From an uncultured Anderseniella sp. (GTDB lineage Bacteria > Pseudomonadota > Alphaproteobacteria > Rhizobiales > Aestuariivirgaceae), in the NCBI GenBank assembly GCA_947488295.1, contig CANKYU010000004.1, positions 558,001 through 622,000 on the forward strand: a stretch of DNA of 64,000 nucleotides, in the 5' to 3' direction. Below the pieces are notes generated by a model. It was not told the origin of the DNA and did not search any database. It saw only the letters and a list, made by a program, of their open reading frames with translations. The position numbers were made by a program, and so were the translations under genes. This document shows positions 57,803 to 64,000 of the stretch, in pieces (within the stretch, counting starts at the first letter, position 1; the number at the start of each line of letters is the position of its first letter).

Positions 57803-58711
57803 TCAACCCTGCCCGAACAGATGTCTGCTGAACCATTCGATTGCGGCCCCGCTGGATTCATAGAACTGTTCGACATAGGGAACAAAATGCCCGCCCTTCA
57901 GCAGAACCAGCTTCTTGGGGTGCAGGGCTCTTTCATACGCCGCAAGTGCCAGATCGGTCGGCGTCACGTGGTCGTGGTCAGCCACAATCATTAAAAGCGG
58001 CGTCGGGCTGATGCGGTGAATACAGCTTCCCGGTTCATATTCGCGCGCCATCTCGGCAGACCGCAGGGTTACTTCGTTTACCCAGCCGCGCGCCCGCGAC
58101 CGGCTGCCCATGAAAAACTGCCAGCTGTCATCACCGGCCAGCGCACCGGGTCCGCCTTCGCCATCGGTTACCACCTTGATCATTTTCGGCGCAGCGCCTT
58201 CGAACCTGTCAGCCCGGTCGGCCTGGAAGGCAGCGAGCACACCCGGCATCAGGTCAGCGCGTGTCCGGCGCAGTGCAGCTTCGGGACCACTGACGGTGGG
58301 CACCTGGCTGACAACGCACTTGACCCGCCTGTCGTAGGCTGCGACCTCCAGAACATGGCCGCCACTGTAGCTGGTTCCCCACACGCCAATGCGATCGACA
58401 TCAACGTCCGGCAGAGTACAGGCATAACTGATAGCATGGCGGTAATCCCGGACTTGCTGAACCGGATCAACTTCCTGGCGGGGTTCACCCTCGCTTGCCC
58501 CGAAATTGCGGTTATCAAACACGATGGATGCCAGGCCGGCGGCAGCAAACGCTGCCGCATAATCATCGAGATACTGCTCCTTAACGGCGGAAAACCCGTG
58601 TGCCATGATAATAGTAGGGAAAGATCCCCTGCTGCCATCGGGTACATAATGCCAGCCGCGCAATACGGTACCTTCGGCATCGAACTCGATTTCATTGCGC
58701 CTTGGTTGCAT
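57803..58711 (-). CDS. Alpha/beta hydrolase (dienelactone hydrolase/peptidase-like)
   Basis: 302 residues with the alpha/beta hydrolase fold. The oxyanion region HGFSAVKEQY, nucleophile Ser114 in WGTSYSGG (111-118), Asp in VADHDHVTP and His in GGHFVPYVE form the triad. It has no signal peptide. It may hydrolyse esters or peptides; the family has many activities. It is upstream of, and on the same strand as, the DmdA-like gene, with 169 bases between, so co-transcription is possible but not clear. Confidence 0.83.
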   Translation of the reverse strand: MQPRRNEIEFDAEGTVLRGWHYVPDGSRGSFPTIIMAHGFSAVKEQYLDDYAAAFAAAGLASIVFDNRNFGASEGEPRQEVDPVQQVRDYRHAISYACTLPDVDVDRIGVWGTSYSGGHVLEVAAYDRRVKCVVSQVPTVSGPEAALRRTRADLMPGVLAAFQADRADRFEGAAPKMIKVVTDGEGGPGALAGDDSWQFFMGSRSRARGWVNEVTLRSAEMAREYEPGSCIHRISPTPLLMIVADHDHVTPTDLALAAYERALHPKKLVLLKGGHFVPYVEQFYESSGAAIEWFSRHLFGQG

Positions 58712-58883
58712 TATCCGTCAATCCCTCGCATTCATGGCAACTGTCAAACAACTCACCCGAGGCGATCCAGAAACTCTTTGGCGTCCTTCAGGTCCAATGT
58801 CCCGCGACCATAACCATGACGGGTTGATCCACCTGACACCAGCCCTCTCACCAGTTATGTGCAACAACCCTGTCGAAAGTCTT

Positions 58884-58918
58884 TTGAAACCCGGCTTTAT
58901 CCTAGTATGGTAAGCATA
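58884..58918 (+). promoter_or_regulatory. Promoter/operator of the GntR gene
   Basis: TTGAAA (58884-58889) and TATGGT (58906-58911) are 16 bp apart. Over the -10 lies TATG-GTAAG-CATA (58906-58918), an inverted repeat of the kind bound by FCD-type GntR proteins. The arrangement suggests negative autoregulation. The rest of the 226-bp gap to the hydrolase shows nothing else I can support. Confidence 0.45.
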
Positions 58919-58937
58919 ATTTCTATGAGGATTTCAG

Positions 58938-59621
58938 ATGTATGCACTTGGAAATGAATTTGGCCGCCGGACCACTGTCGACGAGGTATTTGATCGTCTT
59001 CACGCGGATATTGTCACACTGAAGCTCGAACCCGGCACCCGTATGTCCGAGGTTGAAATCGCCGGTCAGTTCAATGTTTCACGCCAACCGGTCAGAGAAG
59101 CCTTCATCCGGCTGAGCAACATGAAACTGCTGGAAATCCGCCCGCAGAGAGCAACCCTGGTCAGGAAGATTTCACAAAGCCACATTATGAACTCCAGGTT
59201 CATTCGCACAGCCGTGGAGATTGAGGTCATTCGCCGTATCTGTGCATCGAAACCGGATATGGACAGTGTGTCGTTTGACGAGAACCTCAAGCGCCAGAAG
59301 CAGTGCGTTGAAAGCATGAATATCGATGAGTTCCATGACCTCGACTATGCGTTTCATCATTTGATCTGCCGGGCTGGCGACGCCGAGTTTGCCTTTGATA
59401 CAATCGCCGGCAACAAGGCACATCTTGACCGGTTGTGCTTGATCCAGCTTTCATCTCAGGCAGCACTCAGTGAAGTCCGCGAAGACCATACCGAAATTTA
59501 CAACCTGCTCAAAAAGCATGATGAGGCCGGCACCATCAAACTGATACGTCATCATTTGGGCAGGCTCGATCAGACGTTCAATGCCGCCAGAGAGTCTCAC
59601 AGTGACTACTTCGAAGACTGA
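58938..59621 (+). CDS. GntR/FadR-type (FCD) regulator
   Basis: 227 residues. The N-terminal winged helix (about 14-78: EIAGQFNVSRQPVREAFIRLSNMKLLEIRPQRATLV) is typical GntR, and the C-terminal FCD domain has the Asp and His residues that hold its metal (DLDYAFHHLI, HTEIYN, LIRHHLGRL). Such regulators respond to sugar acids. GAGGA precedes the ATG. The kinase gene overlaps its 3' end, and the SDR and TRAP genes lie beyond, so it most likely controls this sugar-acid locus. Confidence 0.9.
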   Translation: MYALGNEFGRRTTVDEVFDRLHADIVTLKLEPGTRMSEVEIAGQFNVSRQPVREAFIRLSNMKLLEIRPQRATLVRKISQSHIMNSRFIRTAVEIEVIRRICASKPDMDSVSFDENLKRQKQCVESMNIDEFHDLDYAFHHLICRAGDAEFAFDTIAGNKAHLDRLCLIQLSSQAALSEVREDHTEIYNLLKKHDEAGTIKLIRHHLGRLDQTFNAARESHSDYFED

Positions 59622-60525
59622 TCCTTCGGTGCAGGCAAAAGCTTTTGTGGGCATAGGCGAATGCATGGTTGAACTGGCCCAGGCTGAAAACGGCCTGCTG
59701 CGGAAGTCCTTCGCAGGCGATGTGTTCAACACGCTGTGGTATGCGCGAACGCGGCTTGATGACAGCTGGACCACCCGCTTTATGTCGGCGGTTGGAACCG
59801 ACACCGTTTCAGCAGAAATGCTCAGCTTCTTTGAAAGTGCCGGCATTGACTGCAGCGCAGTTCAACGGCTGCAAGACAGGCGGCCGGGCCTGTACATGAT
59901 ACATCTGGATGAGGGCGAACGCAGCTTCAGCTATTGGCGGGAAACCTCGGCTGCACGTCTGCTGGCTGCTGACAGGGACAAACTCAACGAAACAATTGAG
60001 GCGGCATCTGCAGTATATTTTTCCGGCATCACACTGGCAATTCTGCCGGAAGAAGACGGGCTGGCGCTGATTGACTGCCTCAAGCGTGCTCGCTCGCAGG
60101 GCAAGACAGTTGCCTTTGACTCAAACATCCGCCCTGCCCTGTGGCGGGACCGCGAACAAATGAAGTTGATGATGCATCTGGCTGCCGGCGCCTCGACCAT
60201 CTGCCTGCCCAGTTGCGACGATGAGCGCCATGCCTTTGGCGATGCTTCCAGCGAGGCTGTTCTCGCCCGCTATGTTGCAACCGGAGCAGGTACCGTCGTT
60301 CTGAAGGACGGCTCCGGCGACGTTGTGGTCCGGTCCGGCGAGGATGTTTCCCGGCACCGGACCGAACATGTAACCGATCCGGTTGATACAACCGGAGCCG
60401 GCGATTCATTCAACGGCGCATTTCTGGCTGAATTCGTTCAGACCAGCGATATCGCCAAATCCGTAGCAGCCGGCCAGGCATGTGCGGCCAGGGTGATCCG
60501 GCACCACGGAGCACTGGTCTCTTAA
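59602..60525 (+). CDS. kdgK: PfkB family sugar kinase (2-keto-3-deoxygluconate kinase-like)
   Basis: 307 residues from the GTG at 59602 (GAGAG upstream); an ATG at 59581 would add 7 residues. The PfkB fold has a C-terminal DTTGAGDSFNGAFL, with the catalytic Asp and the anion hole, and an N-terminal GECMVELAQAENGLLRKSFAGD resembling KDG kinases. It phosphorylates 2-keto-3-deoxygluconate to KDPG for cleavage by an aldolase. It overlaps the GntR gene by 20 bases. No KDPG aldolase gene is in the window. Confidence 0.85.
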   Translation: MTTSKTDPSVQAKAFVGIGECMVELAQAENGLLRKSFAGDVFNTLWYARTRLDDSWTTRFMSAVGTDTVSAEMLSFFESAGIDCSAVQRLQDRRPGLYMIHLDEGERSFSYWRETSAARLLAADRDKLNETIEAASAVYFSGITLAILPEEDGLALIDCLKRARSQGKTVAFDSNIRPALWRDREQMKLMMHLAAGASTICLPSCDDERHAFGDASSEAVLARYVATGAGTVVLKDGSGDVVVRSGEDVSRHRTEHVTDPVDTTGAGDSFNGAFLAEFVQTSDIAKSVAAGQACAARVIRHHGALVS

Positions 60526-61271
60526 GAGAACAGCACGCCGCCATTGATATCCACAGACGTACCCGTCATGAACGACGACTGATCGGTGATCAGGAACACG
60601 GCCAGGTTGGCGGTATCTTCCGATGTGCCTTCGCGTTTCATCGGTGTGATGTTGGCGACGTGGGCGCGAACTTCCGGCTTGGTGAAGATGTTGTGGAAGT
60701 CGGTATCGATCATGCCGGGACAGATGGCGTTTACCCGGATGCGCGGCCCGAGTTCTTTCGCAAATCCTCGCGTCATGGTCATTGCCGCACCCTTTGAGGC
60801 AGCATAGGCAACCGCTCCCGGGCCACCCCCATCGCGGCCTGCCTGGGACGCGAAGCCGACGATGGAACTGCCGTCGGACATGTACGGCTCGACAGCCTTG
60901 ATCATGCGAAAGTAACTGGTGGTGTTCAGGTCCATGACCCGGTTCCAGTGGGCTTCATCCATTTCGCCGATTGTCTTGCGGGCAACCAGCCCACCGGTGA
61001 CGTGGATCAGCCCGTGAATGTCATCGCCGAATTCGGCACGGGTCCTGTCGACCAGGCTTGTTACATCCTCGGTCTTGGTCAGGTCTCCGCCGAGCGCAAA
61101 GGCCTGCCCGCCCGCTGCCTTGATTTCATCGACGGCAGATTGCGCTCCGTCGCCGCTGGCATGATAGTTGATGGCAACTTTCGCACCTTCCTCGGCCAGC
61201 CGCATGACGCAGGCCCGTCCGATGTCACGGCCACCGCCGGTGACTATCACGGTCTTGTTTTCTAAAAGCAT
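60522..61271 (-). CDS. Short-chain dehydrogenase/reductase
   Basis: 249 residues from the ATG at 61271, with AGGAG 6 bases upstream; in-frame sequence further upstream has no ribosome site. The cofactor motif is TGGGRDIG (11-18), the triad Ser142, Tyr156 and Lys160 (YAASK), and the C-terminal INGG motif is present. The SDR may reduce unsaturated uronate-derived ketones (as alginate DEH reductases do) or oxidise a sugar acid. Its position between a KDG kinase and a TRAP importer supports sugar-acid metabolism. It is convergent with the kinase, their stops overlapping in TTAA. Confidence 0.87.
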   Translation of the reverse strand: MLLENKTVIVTGGGRDIGRACVMRLAEEGAKVAINYHASGDGAQSAVDEIKAAGGQAFALGGDLTKTEDVTSLVDRTRAEFGDDIHGLIHVTGGLVARKTIGEMDEAHWNRVMDLNTTSYFRMIKAVEPYMSDGSSIVGFASQAGRDGGGPGAVAYAASKGAAMTMTRGFAKELGPRIRVNAICPGMIDTDFHNIFTKPEVRAHVANITPMKREGTSEDTANLAVFLITDQSSFMTGTSVDINGGVLFS

Positions 61272-61315
61272 GGTGTTCTCCTGTTGAAGGTATGCATGAG
61301 GCGCCTGACGGCGGT

Positions 61316-62623
61316 TTACTTGAATCCGGGCATCAGCGTCCTGGGCAACCAGAGAGCGATCTCCGGAAACAGGATGATGAGCAGCAATATGAGAAGCATC
61401 GGCATGAGGATGATGACCACGTCGCGCAGCACCTGGACCACATTGAGTTCGGCTATCGACGCCGAGATCAGCAGGCAAAGCCCGTATGGCGGGGTAACCA
61501 GTCCAAAGGCCAGCGATACGATACCGATAATGGCAAACACCACCGGGTGAATATCGGCGGCCTGGGCCACCGGGTACAGCACGGTGCCAAGAATGATGAT
61601 CGCCGGTATGGCATCGATGAACAGGCCGAACAGCAAAAAGAAAGCCGCAATCACCAGCGCAGTACCGAACTGGCCGAACTCAAGACTTGTCATGACGCCG
61701 ACCATCAGGCGCGGCACATTGTAAAACGCCAGCATCCAGCCGAAAACCGATGCGGTGCCGATGGCAAACAGCGAGATCGACGCGAACCGGCCCGTCTCGT
61801 ACAGAATGCCGACGGTATCGCGCAGGCTTATGGTGCGGTAAATGACAAAGCCCAGGAAAAACGAGTAGAACGCCGCAATGATAGCACTTTCCGTTGGCGT
61901 GACTACACCGCCTACAATGCCGCCAATGACAAACAGCGGTGTCAGCAAGGCCAGCCCGGCGCCTTTCAGCGCATTCCAGAATTCCGCCACGGTTGGTTTT
62001 CCGGCAGTGGGATAATCGTACACCTTTGCGTAGCCATAGACGGTCGCCATCAGGGCGGCTGCGATCATCAGTCCCGGTATCGCTCCGGCAAGAAACAGCG
62101 CCCCCACTGAAATCGACATCACCCCGCCCCACACAATCATCAGGATGCTGGGCGGGATGATCACGCCCATAACGGAAGAACACGCGGTTATGGCAACGGC
62201 AAAGCGTGGATCGAACCCCTGCTTCGTCATCGCCGGAATCAGGATCTTGCCGCAACCGGCGGCATCCGCGGTCGATGATCCGGAAATGCCGGCAAACAGC
62301 ATCGAAACGGCAACGTTCACGTGTCCGAGGCCACCGGGAAGCCAGCCCGTCAGAACACGGGCAAATTCGATCAGCTTGTCGGTGATCTTGCCGCCGTTCA
62401 TCAGGTTTGCCGCCAGCAGAAAGAACGGCACAGCAAGCAGAATGAACGAGTTATAGGAATTGAACATCCGGTCCATGATCAGGAACGGTGTCAGCCGGAT
62501 GTCGAACACCACCAGCGGTATGGTTGCGATACCGAGCGCGAAAGCGACCGGCACACGCGCCACGACCAGTGTGATGAAACCGGTCAGAAGAATAAGGCAG
62601 GCAATACCGGTTGAAATGATCAT
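61316..62623 (-). CDS. dctM: TRAP transporter large permease (DctM)
   Basis: 435 residues with about twelve membrane helices and DctM family motifs (GISGSSTADAAGCGKILIPAM, ASSVMGVIIPPSILMI and VTPPYGLCLLI). It forms the sodium-coupled channel of a TRAP importer with the small DctQ subunit encoded 4 bases overlapping upstream. Substrates in this locus are probably sugar acids or uronate oligomers by context. Confidence 0.93.
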   Translation of the reverse strand: MIISTGIACLILLTGFITLVVARVPVAFALGIATIPLVVFDIRLTPFLIMDRMFNSYNSFILLAVPFFLLAANLMNGGKITDKLIEFARVLTGWLPGGLGHVNVAVSMLFAGISGSSTADAAGCGKILIPAMTKQGFDPRFAVAITACSSVMGVIIPPSILMIVWGGVMSISVGALFLAGAIPGLMIAAALMATVYGYAKVYDYPTAGKPTVAEFWNALKGAGLALLTPLFVIGGIVGGVVTPTESAIIAAFYSFFLGFVIYRTISLRDTVGILYETGRFASISLFAIGTASVFGWMLAFYNVPRLMVGVMTSLEFGQFGTALVIAAFFLLFGLFIDAIPAIIILGTVLYPVAQAADIHPVVFAIIGIVSLAFGLVTPPYGLCLLISASIAELNVVQVLRDVVIILMPMLLILLLIILFPEIALWLPRTLMPGFK

Positions 62624-63117
62624 GCTGCGTGCCTTCCGGAACTATGCCTGTATTCCTGAACCGCCTGCCAAAACCGGAACAACGCAAATACAGCCCAGCA
62701 AAACCCGGCAAACGGCACCGATATGTAAATCACCAGCAGGTTGACCTGCATCATTACCGATGTCTGGATGGATCCGAATTTCGCATAGCCGATACCGTAA
62801 TAGGCAAACAACAGTGCAAACACGCACATGACCAGCAGCACAAAGCCCTTTTGCAGGAGCTTGCCGAGCGGTGATATGGCCTCGCGCACAACGTGCACAT
62901 CGAAATGCGTACCCTCCCACACCGCGATGATCGAGCCCAGCATCACCATCCAGACAAAAAGGTAAGTCGCCAGTTCTTCGGTCCACAGATACACCGGAAT
63001 GATACCGGTATAGCGCGCCAGCACCTGCATCGTAACCGGCACAATCAGCGCTGCCACCAGGACACCCACTGCAATTCGCAGCAGCTGGCAGAAGCCTTCC
63101 AGAGCTTTCTCGATCAT
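62620..63117 (-). CDS. dctQ: TRAP transporter small permease (DctQ)
   Basis: 165 residues from the ATG at 63117, with GGGGAGGGG just upstream; the earlier in-frame start lacks this. It has four membrane helices (about 15-35, 50-70, 90-110, 130-150) with the DctQ motif YLWTEELATYLFVWMVMLG. It bridges the substrate-binding protein and DctM. The stop overlaps the dctM start by 4 bases. Confidence 0.92.
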   Translation of the reverse strand: MIEKALEGFCQLLRIAVGVLVAALIVPVTMQVLARYTGIIPVYLWTEELATYLFVWMVMLGSIIAVWEGTHFDVHVVREAISPLGKLLQKGFVLLVMCVFALLFAYYGIGYAKFGSIQTSVMMQVNLLVIYISVPFAGFCWAVFALFRFWQAVQEYRHSSGRHAA

Positions 63118-63236
63118 GATGTCCCCTCCCCACTCGCGGCGGATTTCAGGTCTTCCAGAATGAAGACCTGAAACCAGCAACATGCAAAAATTTCCCCTGC
63201 AGCGTACAATACCACAGGGGAAACTCCCGGCTCCGG

Positions 63237-64000
63237 TTATTTCGAGCGAATGGCCTGCAACAGGTCTTCAGCGCCCAGCTCCTTGGCGTAGGCGTCCTGG
63301 ACCGGTGTCACCAGGTCAAGCAGTGCTTCACGACCGGCAAAGGCGTGAACCTCGATCTGCTTGGCATCTTTCATCTGGTCCAGCTTCTTGGAATCTTCCG
63401 ATGATTCAAGTGCGCGGCCAAACTCGCCTGCTTCCTTGCCGGCCTTGAGTATGGCCTTCTGAAGCTCTTCAGGCAGTTTGCGGAAAGCCTTGCCGCTGAA
63501 GATGATCGGACGAACTGTAATCGAATGCTGCGTCAGCGTGATATGCGGGGCAACTTCAAAGAACTTGTACTGCAGCAGGCTGGCTGACTCGTTTTCCAGC
63601 CCGTCCACGACGCCTGTCTGAATGGCGTTGTACACTTCGGAATAGGCAATGGCCGAAGGTGCTGCCTTGATGGCCTCGAACACCCGCGCCTGGATTGGAG
63701 CACCCATCACGCGCATCTTGTGGCCGGTCAGCTCTTCAATATTGGAAATCTTCTTGTTGGAGATCAGGTTGCGGGTACCGCCGCCTGCATAGCCGATGAT
63801 CATCAGGTCGGCTTTCTTGAGCAGTTCTTCTTCCAGCGGCTTCAATACGTCGCTGGACAGAACGGCATTCCAGTGATCCAGGTCACGGAAAACAAAAGGC
63901 ATATCCATCAACGGCACCGAAGGTGCAAAACGGGCCAGGTTGGAAGGCGCGATAATGGCATAGTCGATGGCCACGCCCTGGGTCAGGAAGTTCACATAGT
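63237..64000 (-). CDS. dctP: TRAP transporter substrate-binding protein (DctP), N-terminus beyond window
   Basis: The C-terminal 254 residues or so. Recognisable DctP features are DLMIIGYAGGGTRNLIS, GHKMRVMGAPIQARVFEAIKAAPSAIAYSEVYNAIQTGVVDGLENE, and an acidic helical end. Signal peptide and first domain lie past the right edge. It is the periplasmic receptor of the TRAP system with dctQ and dctM on the same strand. The conserved Arg in KMRVMG should bind a carboxylate, in accord with a sugar-acid ligand. Confidence 0.9.
   Translation of the reverse strand, partial: YVNFLTQGVAIDYAIIAPSNLARFAPSVPLMDMPFVFRDLDHWNAVLSSDVLKPLEEELLKKADLMIIGYAGGGTRNLISNKKISNIEELTGHKMRVMGAPIQARVFEAIKAAPSAIAYSEVYNAIQTGVVDGLENESASLLQYKFFEVAPHITLTQHSITVRPIIFSGKAFRKLPEELQKAILKAGKEAGEFGRALESSEDSKKLDQMKDAKQIEVHAFAGREALLDLVTPVQDAYAKELGAEDLLQAIRSK

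Overview
The window looks like chromosomal DNA from a free-living, probably marine alphaproteobacterium: GC-rich, densely packed, with many overlapping start/stop codons. The gene content supports this: a benzoyl-CoA epoxidation (box) operon with a fused BoxR regulator, a leucine (liu-type) acyl-CoA operon, TRAP and OPP-type importers, a DmdA-like enzyme, a non-pyrrolysine MttB homologue and DUF3726. The genus cannot be fixed from the sequence. I saw no rRNA, tRNA, CRISPR, insertion sequence or integrase. No stretch above about 300 bp lacks a gene or gene remnant.

Layout. 1-5.5 kb: a decayed terC remnant, an RNase T2, a methyltransferase, a Tat-exported nitroreductase / MarR / LysE operon behind a near-perfect palindromic operator, a low-GC membrane protein and a fatty-acid desaturase. 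5.5-10.6 kb: a HyuA-type hydantoinase divergent from a mandelate-racemase-like enolase, then the ABC-F ATPase Uup. 10.6-15.3 kb: a tightly coupled operon of an M20 amidohydrolase, an HDAC-fold deacetylase, a 574-residue protein of unknown family and a DUF3726 protein. 15.4-20.2 kb: a ChaN-like protein, then an altronate-dehydratase-family enzyme, a di-haem oxidoreductase and a PQQ-type aldose dehydrogenase in one operon. 20.3-25.5 kb: boxCBA-boxR. 25.6-33 kb: DUF309, MttB-like, mccA, mccB, ivd and a TetR regulator with a clear promoter and operator. 33-37.3 kb: twin DUF805 proteins, argE, gentisate dioxygenase and a flavin hydroxylase.

37.3-56.5 kb is the most unusual part. It holds a cyclic-nucleotide-binding protein, a very large ABC exporter-like protein with every catalytic ATPase motif lost and a triplicated helical/Q-loop segment, two methyltransferase-like proteins, four glycosyltransferases, a polysaccharide deacetylase, a six-helix class III cyclase with altered substrate residues and a DUF3095 cyclase-like protein. 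An OPP-type importer sits inside the block. Read together this suggests a cyclic-nucleotide-linked glycoconjugate synthesis/export system that I cannot match to a described one.

56.5-64 kb: a DmdA-like enzyme, an alpha/beta hydrolase, and a sugar-acid locus (GntR regulator, KDG-type kinase, SDR dehydrogenase, three-part TRAP transporter) that runs off the right edge. The catabolic blocks funnel amides, aromatics (benzoyl-CoA, gentisate), leucine-derived acyl-CoAs, aldonic acids and 2-keto-3-deoxy sugar acids into central metabolism, typical of a generalist heterotroph.
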